Origin: Boswellia sacra
Taxonomy: Eukaryota > Streptophyta > Magnoliopsida > Sapindales > Burseraceae
DNA: 64,000 nucleotides
Assembly (NCBI GenBank): GCA_013180625.2
Contig: SNVD02009909.1
Location: 124,001-188,000 of the forward strand
Direction: 5' to 3'
The notes under the pieces: model-generated
What the model was told of the DNA's origin: nothing
The model's database searches: none
What the model saw: only the letters and a program-made list of their open reading frames with translations
Position numbers and translations under genes: made by a program
Shown: piece after piece, positions 34,281 through 45,794 of the stretch
Layout: each line of letters starts with the position of its first letter
Numbering within the stretch: position 1 is the first letter of the stretch

Positions 34281-35398
34281 TAGTCTAATCTTATTCGAGA
34301 TGTTGTCGAGAACATTTACCCAGGTTAACCAAATCAACTGATTTTGAGGGCTTAACAAGAATAGATTCACGTTTGGAGAAACTACGAAATCTTATATGTA
34401 TAAAGACATCAAATGAAGTTCGTATGATAGGCATATGTGGAATGGGAGAGCAGATTCACACTTGCTAGAGTTGTTTATAAGTTGATTTCTTGTGAGTTTG
34501 ATGGCAGTAGTTTTCTTGTTGATGCAAGAGAAACTTTAGGAAGATATGATGGTTTGGTTTCTTTACAAAAGCAACTTCTTTCTGATATCTTATTAGAGGA
34601 AGAAATTAGCATATGCAATGTCTATGACGGACTAGACAAGATAAGAAGAACATTGAGGAACCAAAAAGTTCTTGTTGTCATAGATGATGTGATACATGAA
34701 GATCAATTAGAAAAATTAGTCGGAAGGCATAATTGGTTTGGTTCAGGTAGTAGAGTCATAATAACAACAAGAGATGAACATGTCCTTAAAGCACATCATG
34801 TGGATGAAAATATAGGGTTGGGGAACTAAATCATGATGAAGCCCTTCAATTTCTCAATTTGAAAGCCTTTCAAAACCTTCAGCCTTCAGAAAACTATGTG
34901 AAGTTGTCAAATCGTGTTGTAATTAAGTTATTGTTGTGGTCTGCCTCTAGCTCTCAAAACTTTGGGCTCTTTTTTGTTTAATAGAACTTTAGATGAATGG
35001 GAAGATGCACTAGAAAGACTGGAACATGGTTTTAGCAATGAAATTTATCGCATAAACTTAAAATAAGTTTCAACGGACTTCAAGATACAGAAAAGCAAAT
35101 ATTTCTTGATATTGCATGTTTCTTCAAAGGTTATGATAGAAGGTCCATGACAAGAACATTAAATGGCTGCCATTTCAACACAGTTATTGGAATAAGTGTC
35201 TTTATTAAAAATCTCTCATAACTATTTTAAAGAGCAATATTTCGTGGATGCACGATTTGTTACAAGAAATGGGTTAAAAATTGTTAAGAGAGAATCTCCT
35301 ATGGATCCTAGAAAACATAGTAGATTGTGGGATGAAGTGTATATCATTCAAGTCTTGACCAAAAACATAGTATGTAATTCATAAAGAAGCTTTGAAGG

Positions 35399-35400
<2 letters not shown>

Positions 35401-35433
<33 letters not shown>
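35401..35433. repeat. ATT microsatellite
   Basis: About eleven ATT units in the intron before the first LRR exon of the TNL remnant. Confidence 0.9.
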
Positions 35434-35434
<1 letters not shown>

Positions 35435-38410
35435 TACATTCAATTTAGTGGTCTAGTTAAATCTCAATTTAATCAATCTTTTCATATTCTACCCTTGATT
35501 TATTTCTCACTCTTGATTTTTAGGGAACTAGATCAGTTGAAGGTATAATGCTTCAAAAAGCATTAAATTTAAGTGCAACTGGTGAAGCTTTTGAAAAAAT
35601 GATTAATTTGACATTGCTCAAAATCCATCATGTGCATCTTCCTAAAGGCATTCAATACCTTTCTAACAAATTAAGTTTGCTTGAATGGCATGGATATACT
35701 TCAAAATCCTTACCACCAAATTTGCAACTGGATAATATTATTGAACTTGACATGAGTTATAGCAACATCAAAAATCGTGGAAGGGAGCCAAGGTAAGAGC
35801 AATATTTTTAGTAACAAGATATATATAGTGAAGATATGGTAAACAAAACTAAGGAAAAAAAAACTAATTTCTTTGTTGCTGCTTTTTGTGAACAGTCTTT
35901 GAAAGAGTTGACATGCATCAAATTGAGAAATTGTCAGAAATTAACCAAAATGCCTGACATCACAAAGATCCCAAACCATGAGGTGGTAATTCTTAAAGGA
36001 TATACAAAGTTGCGTGAGATTCACCCATCTTTGCTACTTCACAAGAAGATCACTCTTTTGAGTCTCAAAAACTGTGCAAATCTTAGGACATTTCCAATGA
36101 AGATTCATATGGAATCTCTTAAAGGTCTAGATCTCTCAGGATGCCCTAACCTTGAGAATGAGGAAGAAGAAATTTTGGAGGAACTTGATATAAGGGGAAT
36201 TGTTGGGAGACAACTAGTACTGTCTATGTTTTCTATGCAGAATCTTAGAAAGTTACTTTTTGGTAGATGGAAGGGACGACAATCAAACTCGTGCTATTTT
36301 CGATGGTATTGGCAACTCTTTGATGGTTTGATACGAAGAAGAAATTTAAATTCGGGGACTTTTAGACTACCTTCTTTGTCAGGTTGTCATTTTTTAAGAT
36401 AGCTGGATCTTAGTAATTGCAATATAAGGGAAAGAGCAATACCCTTTAAAATTGGGGAATTACAATCATTATGGTTGTTAAATCTAAGCAAAAATAGTTG
36501 TGTCCCTACCTGCAACCATTATTCATCTGACTTACCTTTACCATCTTTTCTTAGAGGATTGCGAGAAGCTTCAATTCCTACCAGATATTCTATACCATAT
36601 AGAAACTATTCTAATAAATGGATGTTTTTCACTGAAGAGGTCTTTAGATGCATTAAGATTATCAAATTCAAATGCATGGGCTACAAATTGTTTCATTGTA
36701 AATTGCCAAAAGTCCCGTGATGGCAACACAACCGCATTTTCAATGCTAAAAGATGGCTTGATGTCCACTCTCATATGGGGTCGTGATAGGTCCCTCCAGT
36801 ATTTTGCTCAAGATTTGTTTCACATCATTGTTCCTGGAAGTGAAATTCCAGAGTGGTGCCATCAAAAAGAGGGTTTTTTGATAACAACAAGAACTCATCC
36901 ATATTTGTATAAAAGTAGTAAGTTGATCGGATATGTCATGTGTTATATTTTTGGTGTCCATAAACATTAACCAATAACTTCCAGAATCGGAGTTTCCACG
37001 CATCAGCTTAGACTTGGCATTTCTATTGTTGATGATGATATCTATGGTGCCAATATTCTATTTTCTGCATTTCAAATGAAGTTTAGTGACGTTATGTTCG
37101 AGCATATTTGGTTAGCTTTTGTGTCTCGTAGGGGTTACATTAGTGAGACATAGGAAACATATAATCCTGTGACTTTCCTATTCGGAATAGACTATGGTCC
37201 AAGATTGGTGATAAAGAGGTGTAGAGCCCGTCCAGTGTATGAACAAGATATTGCCAATTAGTTCGACCAATCTGCTAGCTCTACTATTTGGAATAAGAAT
37301 AAATTCTCTTATGAAGATTTTGATGGATCAACCATCAAGTCTTATGATGTCTCAATATACAGTCAATGTCACAGCTTTTATGAGGAAACAAAAGTTGTAG
37401 CCATCAATTTTATATATGCTCATCTGAATGAATTCATAAGTCTGCCACTTTAAACATCTTCAATGTTACCAAAGCCTAATAAACTTTATCTAACGCATTT
37501 TTAATAGACTAACTTCATATTCTTTTTTTGTGTTGATTTTTTACTTTCATATTGCTGGTGTCACACGTTGCACATGATTAATTGTCATCATGTAATAAAA
37601 ACATTAAAAGTGGATATTTTCCTAATCTTATTTATTTTATATAGATATTTTATATTAGGAGAATTTAACTAGAATATGATAAGTTAGGATTTGGTATCCT
37701 AGTTGAATAGAAAGTTTTATATTTGGATTAATTATCTCTTATTATATTAGGATATTATTTCAGTATTTTAGTTTACTTATGAGAGTATATTATCACTTCT
37801 TATAATGTTTGATCATTATCTAAACTTTCCTTATGAGTTTCATTGAGATTCTATAGGATTATAATGAGGATTGCAATTGATATCAAATATTATATAAAGC
37901 TATCTTCATAGCTTTTGGAGTGGGGCATTCAACGCATTCACGGCAAATTGAGAGATAGTAAGCAAGAGCAAGTTTGCGTGCATCTTTTATTTATTTTTTA
38001 TGTCTTGTGTAAAGCTTTAGGTTTTGGTTAATTTTTATAAGTCGTGTGAGCTTAACGGAGTTGAGTAATCACATAAGTCCGTACTTACGGGTGTTGTGTT
38101 ATTCTTAACTATGTTTAGTTAAGATAGTCGTGACAAAAAAAAAGAGCAACATTAGAAAAGCGTGTGAAAGATTATGTTTGTGATCGAGGTTGATCAAGTT
38201 TACATAGATTATATTAGTGAGTGGGTGGGTGTCTACCACTATAAAAAGTCCTAAGTCGAGGGTAAACACATACAACATAGTGGATTGCAACTCTTGTTGT
38301 CCGTCGATGTAGGTTGGTTATAATCGAACACGTAAAAATCCTATTCCAATATACGTTATTGTTTTCAATTATATTATTCATAACTACCATACACTACAAA
38401 AACTTTCAAT

Positions 38411-38422
38411 TGGTATTAGAAT
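38411..38422 (+). other. degenerate primer binding site
   Basis: TGGTATTAGAAT, two bases after the left LTR, is a mutated form of TGGTATCAGAGC (initiator-Met tRNA). Confidence 0.7.
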
Positions 38423-38465
38423 AGGTACATTGACATACAAGTGTAGATCAATTTTTTTTGTAGGT

Positions 38466-40090
38466 ATGGAAGGACTTCGGATTAGAGAATCGGCCATTCA
38501 ACCACCGTTACTTGAAGATGCAAACTATGCATATTAAAAAGTCAAGATGAGAGATTTGGTCAAATCAATTGATAAAAGAGTGTGGACAAGTATTGTGCAT
38601 GGCTGCATGCCCCTAGCAAAAACTAATGAGGTTGGATAGCAGATTGAGAAACCACAAAATAAGTGGAATGAAGCTGAATATCGATTAGTTGGACGGAATT
38701 CCAAAGGCATCAATGTTATTTTCATTGCTATCAGCATTCAATAGATCATATTATTTTCAAAGTGCACCACTACAGAAGAAGCTTAGGATATCCTTTAGGT
38801 AAATAATGAAAGTACTAAAAGGGTTAAAGAATCTAAGTTGCTTACTTTGACTTCTAAATTTGAGGGTTTAGTTATGCCTGAAGATGAAACCATTACTGAT
38901 TTTCATACTAAACTTTGTGAAATTATTAATTCTACTTATATTCTTGGTGAGGAATATACTAAGGCTAAAATTGTTGGCAAGATACGTAGATCTTTATCAG
39001 AAAAATTTCAACCTAAGGTCACAGCTATCAAAGAAAGCAATAATGTGAAAACATTCTGAGTTGATGAGTTGATTGGGTCTCTTTAAGCATATGAGATGGG
39101 TTTAAAGTCAAGAAAGAAGGAAAAGAGCATTGCCTTTATTACTTCTTTAAAAAAAGAAAAAAAAGATGACAAAATCTTAATGATTCCAATGATGAATTTT
39201 GCTCATTTGACAAAGAGTTTTGTCAAATATATGAAGAAAAATTGAGAGAAGAAAAATTGAGAGAACTTTGATGCTAGAAAATTTATTAAAGAAAAGATTG
39301 GAAGAAAAGGTCAAATTCAATGCTTTGAATGTAAGGGATTTGGGCATATTCAATCTGAATGTCCTAATTACAGGAAGAAAAAGGGATTGTGTGTAACATG
39401 AAGTGATGATGACGCAAAAACAGATGAAGAACCCCAACAATTTTTTAGCATTCAATGAAACTGTTTCAGATAAAAGGTAAACAGTTGTATCTGACATACT
39501 TAAAGATGTTGTGCCTAAAGTAATAGAACAGAACATATCAAACAATGATGAATCAAATGTTGAGAAGGATGTTGAATACTATGGAGAACTTCATGAGGCA
39601 TATAATGCACTCTATGAGATGTGGGAGATGCAAAAAGTGGAGATCAAAACTCTTCAGAATGAACAAGAAGTGTTTAAGAGTGAAATAACATCGGCAAATG
39701 AAAAAAATCATAAAACTAGAAGCTGCTATGACAGATAAGATTGAATATATCCAGAAAATTACTATAGAATTGGATGAGGCAAATAAGTGCATTAATCAAC
39801 TCAAGATAGGCTCAGTAAAGCTTGATCAAATTTTGAGTTTAGGCCATGATAATTCCATCGAAACATGGTCTGGGGTATGATGAAAATAATGGCGCTTCAA
39901 CATCAAAAATAGTGTTTGTTAAAGCTTCAAATTCCAGTAACACTTCTAATTCAAACTTTAAAGATATGATTGATTCTGCTTGCCCAATGCATTCTTTCAA
40001 TTCAAATCCAGAAAAGGTAAGAAAATTTGCTCCTACTTGCTTGTGGTGTTAAAGGTCACATTAGGCTTAGATGCTATAAATTGTAAAATT
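38466..40090 (+). pseudogene. Copia gag remnant
   Basis: ATG at 38466 begins MEGLRIRESAIQPPLLED; stops interrupt it early. 38838-39059 keeps a gag (UBN2-type) block: TSKFEGLVMPEDETITDFH, then KLCEIINSTY, then KIVGKIRRSLSEKFQPK. A CCHC zinc knuckle follows near 39318-39400 (CFECKGFGHIQSECPN). Two further open pieces (39511-39738, 39698-39880) read as coiled-coil-like Glu/Lys/Leu sequence, and a second knuckle-like piece, GVKGHIRLRCYKL, lies near 40048-40086 out of frame. Several stops and shifts show it is not coding now. Confidence 0.8.
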
Positions 40091-42237
40091 TTTTAAAGAA
40101 AAGGCAAGTCAGTTTTAGACAGTCACATAAGACACGACAGGTTTGGGTTAAGAAACATGAGACTTACTGCAAAGTTAGTGTACTTAATGTTTCTTTTAAT
40201 GATGATTGTCCTTATTCTAAACATGTGATAGAAAATAAAAAGTGTTTGAAAGATTTCAATCAGACAAGTGATGACAAAAAGTGTTGTTTAAAAACTTATT
40301 GAATCAAAAAATTATCTGCATTGAGCATGTTTCATCTGAGAATCAAATAATTGACCTGTTCATATAAGCACTAAGATGCATTGAGATTTAAAAAACTGAC
40401 AAATGACATTGGCACTTTTCAGTTACTTGAGTTATAATAGTGTTTAGTTAAGTTGTTTATCTATATAGCATCATTAGTCTACATATATTTAAAGCATGCT
40501 TGAGCTATTTTATTGGTATAATTTTACTGGTAATTTCATGTCAAATGCAGAGAGGGCTACCAGTATATGATATATGAAAGCCATCCATTAAGAATTACTT
40601 CAACGTATCTTAGAAATTTTGAGGTCATCCACTCAAATAGAAAATCGCTACCTCTATACATGTGTGTTAGTTATTATAGTCATTGAGAAAATTTATATTG
40701 AGATTAACTTTTGTTTGTGTAAGAAACATGCTCAGGTTGACCACTCAATTGAATTAAGTGATAAAATAATGAAAACATACTTATGTTTGATATTTATCAA
40801 TAGCTCTGATACATACCCAGATAGTTCTATTATGTGAATTTTAACTGTTTTCAATTATAGTTTGTACAACTTACGATCAGTGCTGTATGTCTGGCTCAGT
40901 ATGATTCTCTTGAGTGTATTTTGACATGTTAAAAGCACCATGTCAGCAAAATTGATTTGAGGAGGAGTTTGTTTAATTGCGGGAATACTTGATTTAATTA
41001 TTCTCTTGGTTTTTAAAATTTTTATTTTCATATTTATGCATAAATTGAAAGGGAGAACATTTAGTCAGGGGGAGTTTTTTTTGTTATTTTTTATTTTTTA
41101 CTTTGGCACTTGTTAAGAAAGCAAGGGGGAGAAGTATGGATGTTTCTGGTGTTATTTGGTTGTTTCTTTGTTTTTATATGCTGTCATTATAGTCTTCATT
41201 TTTGTGTTTAATTTTAGTTGCATTATATATACTCATGTATTTTTTTAGAAACATTTAGATGTTTTCATCACAAAATGCCAAAGGAGGAGATTATTGGTAT
41301 CACACGTGGCACACATGGCATTTGCATTGCACATGATTAATTTGTCATCATGTGATAAAAACATTAAAGGTGGATATTTTTCTAATCTCATTTATTTTAT
41401 ATAGATATTTTGTATTAGGAGAATTTTAACTAGAATATGATAAGTTTCGATTTGGTATCCTAGTTGAATAGGAAGTTTTATATTTGCATTAATTATCTCT
41501 TATTATATTATGATATTATTTAAGTATTCTAGTTTACTTAAGAGAGTATATTATTACTTCCTATAATATTTGATTGTTATATAAACTTTTCTTATGAGTT
41601 TCATTGAGTTCTACAGGATCATGATAAGGATTACAATTGATATCAAATACTAAATAAAGCTATCTTCATAGCTTTTGGAATGGGACATTCAAAGTATTCA
41701 AGGCTAATTGAGAGACAACAAGCAAGAGCAAGTTTGTGTGCGTCTTTTATTTGTTTTTTATGTCTTGTATAAAGCTTTAAGCTTTGGTTAATTTTTTTAG
41801 GTCGTGTGAGCTTAAGGGAGTTTAGTAATCACATGGTTCTGTACCAGTTACGAGGGTTATGTTATTGTTAACTGTGTTTAGTTAAGATAGTCGTGACAGA
41901 AAAAGAGCAGCATCAAAATAGCGTGTGAAGGACTATGGTTGTGATTGAGGTTGATCAAGTTTACATGGATAATATTAGTGAGTGAGCAGGTGTCTACCAT
42001 TGTAAAGAGTCCTAAGTCGAGTGTAAACATATACAATAAAGTGGATTGCAACTCATGTTACCCGTTGATATAGGTTGGTTATATTTGAATCACGTAAAAA
42101 TCATGTTCCATATACATTATTGTTTTCAGTTATATTATTCGTAAGTACTATACACTGCAAAAACTTTCACATATATACTTTTTTGTCACATCAGTTTTGT
42201 ATTGAATTTTATAATTTTCTTCTTTATTTTCAAATAG

Positions 42238-42972
42238 ACACAAGAGCAAAAAGATACTTTTGGATCAACTATGTGTATATTTGTCAAAATTACCTATCTC
42301 AAAAATAAAAATGCTAACATTGGCGATGACACATCAGTTTGGAATAACTTTTTGGATATATTGGTAAGTTCCAATTTATAGTGCCAATTAAAGAAAATAT
42401 ATTTGCCTACATTTAAGACCTAAAAAGAGGATTGCGAAGAAAAATTGTTGTACGAAATAACCATTGGCACAATCATTATAGAGCATACAATTTATTTTCA
42501 ATTAATTTTAGATTTTATTGTTGTTTAAACTTGTCCCTAGCCAGGCTTCCTAAATTCATCCTTGGTCATTATATCATCTTTCTTTGAGGATTAACGGATT
42601 TAAGATTTATTTTCATATTTACCATCTATAGCTTTGTATTTGCTTAAACAAAAACTTATATAATGAGAAAATCAAGGTTCATCTTATTCGTGGTAGCAAA
42701 CTAAAACCTATTCCATGAGATAATTTTTTTCTTTGATGTTCAATATGTAGGTGCCAAAAGTAAACAATTATATTAAATCAATCTGAAATGAGATCAAAAC
42801 CTCTAAACTAAGCTGTTCGAACAATGATGAGGCAGAGCCTACCGGAAATAACATCTATGATGTTGTTACTACAGAACCTAGAAGACTAAAGTTTGAAATC
42901 ACAAATCTGACACCTGTAGAGGGCAAATACCATCTTGAGCCTTTGCTTAGCAGATACCTACAGTATGTTTAG
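42238..42972 (+). other. two exon-like blocks of an unidentified gene
   Basis: Block 1 (about 42238-42363) follows an AG acceptor (TTCAAATAG), is open, contains NANIGDDTSVWNNFLDIL and ends at a GTAAGT donor. Block 2 (about 42752-42972) follows an acceptor, reads VPKVNNYIKSI, one TGA, then SNNDEAEPTGNNIYDVV and TEPRRLKFEITNLTPVEGKY, and ends at TAG. They lie just past the right border of the Copia element, so they may be downstream exons of the locus it entered. I do not recognise the family; they do not look like TNL domains. Confidence 0.4.
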
Positions 42973-42974
42973 AT

Positions 42975-44228
42975 TTAAAATCCTACCATGATGTCATTTT
43001 GGTTGATAAAAATCAGAATGTGTTTTAATGTTTAATGAGACTTGTGCAACATTTTCTAGTAATGCTCAAAACTATAATTTACTTTTTTATTTGTTATTTT
43101 AGTTGTACAATGAATTATAAAAATTTCCTGAATTTTGAGAATATCACAAACTAATATAATAATGTTTGCGTTAATTGACAATAGATAAATCTCAAATGGT
43201 ACTAAACGACCATTGACCATCATGTCAAGAAATGGTTATTGACCATCAAAATGTTGATGCACATTTTTGAAATACTAGAAAAAGGAGTTGAGGCTTGAGT
43301 GGATCATCAGGTGAAGATCCTAAAAACTTAGAAAATGGTCAAAGGGTGCCGATGGGAACCCTCGAGGCTTAAAGTTAGCTTTCAGCACACCAAAATTCTC
43401 TAAGTAAGCTTCATGGAGAAAGAGAAGCTCTAAAATTTAAAGAATTCTAGAGAGAGAGTTTAGAGAAATGTGCATACATTGAATAAATATCAAGGGGATT
43501 TATATAGACATTAGGATGGGTCATTGTTGGATTCAGATAATAAGCTCAAATAATGGGCTTCGGTAATGTATCCACATTGGACTAATTAAGATCCAAATTT
43601 ATGTGACCATAACACAAAGTTAGAAGTAAATTAACTTCCAAATTATACTTCACCAATTTTTTACTTTCAGCGGTACATGACCTATTTTTAGGCAAACAAG
43701 GTGAAGTACATAAAATGAGCAGCTACTTGAAGATAGAGCACATCATCGGCCCCAATATAATAACTCCTAGCAAAGTATGCTAAACGTCCAGCTATAGCGC
43801 GTATTTATACACATGTGGCTGGCTCTCAGCAATTATAGTAAGCCTGATTGTCTGGGAAACTTTCGTTTTGGTTTAGACCTCCAAAGATGGCTCAGACTAA
43901 GATATTAGGGTCAGGACTTTGGTGAGTGGACAAATGGTTGGAAGCCACAATTATAACCTCTGCTTCTGCAAATGAATTTGGTCCAAACCTAACCATTTTG
44001 GAAATTTTAAATTTTAATTGGGTTCAAATTACCTAATATGTAATTTACCTAGAAGTCTCAAATTAAAAGGAAATTAAAAAATCAAATGTCCAAAGATCAA
44101 TAAAAAAAATTATGAACTGGTATTGAAGATTGGTTAACTAAGCAACTTCCTTGTCTTTTAGTAAGTTTTTCTTTGTGGCTTTCATGTACTTAGTATAAAT
44201 TTTAAGAAGGAATATTATGGATGTAACA
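42975..44228. other. intergenic or retroelement-derived DNA
   Basis: No gene seen. Because an LTR end and primer site lie just after the hAT element (53442-53486), part of this stretch may be the LTR that the hAT element split. A left LTR border was not found. Confidence 0.35.
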
Positions 44229-45299
44229 GATCAAATGAGGGATGGCAAAACAACCCGGCCAGGGCGGACCCAGAAAACCCAGTTATCCAGGGCCAGGGAA
44301 TTACCCAAAAAACCAAGGTAATTGGCCGGGGTCGGGGTATGATTTTTTTGCCCGGTCGGGGTCGGGGTCGAAATGGAGGTGTTCCGGGTCGGGGACCGAG
44401 GATTGAACCCGGGGTATACAATTAAAATTAAAAACTATATAATTTAATCCATTAATTTTCAATTCTTAAATATAACCCCTTAAGCCCATAAGCCATTTTA
44501 CTAGAATAAGTCATAAAAAAATCTAACAAATTCAACCCAAGTCCAAGCCCAGCACCAGCCCACCTTTTGTTTTTAAAAATTAAATTAGTTTTAAGAGAAT
44601 GCAACAAGGGAGATTCTAACCCTTTCCTTCAATAAACAAGGCTAAGGCACGCCACCGCTGAACTAGGTCCAACTTTGCAATTAAAGAAGCAACATAGGAA
44701 ACCTTAAAATATTATTCGTTTAAATAAATTAAATGATTTCTAAATATTTAGATTACAGGGGATTCAAACCCAAGTCCCTATTATAAACGATAAGGCAGTG
44801 GACTGCTGGGCTACAACCTACTTTGGAGCAAAAAACGCATGCAACATATATATAACCAGAACCAAAAAGAATCAAAATTTCAAAAAAAATTATACAACCC
44901 GGGTTTTAATCCCAGGTTATTGGAAAACCCGGCTCCGCCTGGGGTACACCAACCCCGGTCCTAGAAAAAAAAATTTCAAAGAAATATAAAATAGATCTTT
45001 TATGTCACTAATTTTATGTCAGTTCTTAAAAGAATGACAAATATAAAAACTCCAACTTAAGTCAAACCCATATGTGTCACAGTACACAAAAGGCGGGCTA
45101 AGTTTGATGTCAAAAGTTTTTTAATTGTGACACATATTAGTTAATATAAAAGGAAAAATTTTCTAAACCCTAAAATCCATCCCCATCGCCTCTTCTCTGA
45201 AATCCGATTCCATCGCCTATTCACCTTGTCTCTCAAAAGCGATCGCCTCTTCTCTGAATACCATCGCCTCTTCGCCTCTTCTCTGCAAGGATTTTAGCG

Positions 45300-45461
45300 T
45301 TCCCCCTCCTGTTGATGACTTCTAAGCCGCTAAGAGGCGCGCCGAGCAGATTACTGCTCGCCTTCTCAAATCAGCTCCTGCCGACGCCAAGCACCATCGA
45401 GTCGAGAATAGCTCCGGCACCTTCGATTCCGCTGAGAAAGGCTTCAGCTCCCATCCCACTG
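45300..45461 (+). pseudogene. captured exon of a FUBP-like KH-domain protein
   Basis: The frame VPPPVDDF-stop-AAKRRAEQITARLL, then KSAPADAKHHRVENSSG, then EKGFSSHPTG, ending at a GT donor (45462), matches the region before the first KH domain in plant FUBP-like proteins (typically VPPPMDE..AKQKAQEIAARLLN..AKRPRVDNG..GFSS). A CAA-to-TAA change is visible after DDF. A CT-rich leader-like stretch with repeated CCATCGCCTCTTC precedes it (45170-45300). The KH domains are absent. This is the first of four host fragments in the element. Match made from memory. Confidence 0.65.
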
Positions 45462-45497
45462 GTATTATTCTTGCCTATGCATAACAAACAAAATGAC

Positions 45498-45794
45498 ATG
45501 GTCGAAACTAGACGCAGCTCTTCCTCCTCTTCCAAATGCTCTCTTCCTCCTTCTCAAGCCTCTCCTCCTCCCTTCAATAAGCGATCTAAGGTTCTTTCTT
45601 TTTATCAATTCGTTTTTATGCTTTCTTTTTAAAGAGGAAAGATTTGAATCTAGGGTCTGATTTCTGTTCTGTTTGGATTGAATTTTTTTTTGGTGAAACC
45701 CTAGGTGAGGGAGGTGTCTTCGTCGACAAACGACGCTCCGGTAGTGGCGCCGTCGCCGCCTGAGACCTTGAAGACCGGGTCTAAATCTCAATAG
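45498..45794 (+). pseudogene. captured first exons of an FHA/AAA-type ATPase
   Basis: ATG at 45498 opens MVETRRSSSSSSK, then SLPPSQASPPPFNKRSK, with a donor at 45591. The next exon (45705 on) reads VREVSSSTNDAPVV..PPETLKTGSKSQ and stops. MVETRRSSSSSK..SPPP..KRSK is the hallmark start of the plant nuclear AAA ATPases related to Arabidopsis At4g02480. More exons of what looks like the same gene recur at 49545-50330, on the other side of the myosin block. The joint to myosin falls at about 45790, inside an exon. Confidence 0.75.

Larger units (their letters stand above)
31892..37453 (+). pseudogene. TIR-NBS-LRR (TNL) resistance gene, degenerate
   Basis: Intracellular immune receptor of the tobacco-N type, decayed. 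TIR exon about 31892-32397: WKYDVFLSYRGEDTCYKF, an in-frame TGA after RKT, a TAA, later a frameshift. NBS exon about 34290-35190: the P-loop region reads GICGMGE and then shifts frame, losing GKTT; kinase-2 (KVLVVIDDV), RNBS-B ([14 protein letters not shown]), GLPLALKTLGSF and LDIACFFKGYDRR remain. MHD region near 35240 (MHDLLQEMG). LRR exons about 35524-35792 and 35896-36700, with LLEWHGYTSKSLP and LRKL-type repeats. C-terminal C-JID domain about 36770-36970 (FHIIVPGSEIPEWCHQKEG). At least five stops or shifts make a working receptor unlikely. Confidence 0.9.
37548..42174 (+). mobile_element. gag-only Copia LTR retrotransposon, complete borders
   Basis: Left LTR 37553-38408 and right LTR 41292-42169 are near-identical over about 0.86 kb, both starting TG/TA-YTGGTRTCACACG and ending AACTTTCA. 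The perfect duplication CATAT flanks the element (37548-37552 and 42170-42174). A primer site follows the left LTR and a purine tract, AAAGGAGGAGAT (41280-41291), precedes the right one. The internal 2.9 kb carries gag remnants but no protease, integrase, reverse transcriptase or RNase H, so it is non-autonomous. Features recall the Sirevirus-like branch. It lies just past the last TNL exon. Confidence 0.9.

Noticed and set aside
44215..44421. 68-codon minus-strand ORF rich in Pro and Arg
   Set aside because: Product of the GC-rich hAT subterminal sequence.
45312..45632. 106-codon ORF starting MTSKPLRG
   Set aside because: It mixes frames: its first part is out of frame with the KH-type exon, and only its end (from MVETRRSS) is a real coding block.
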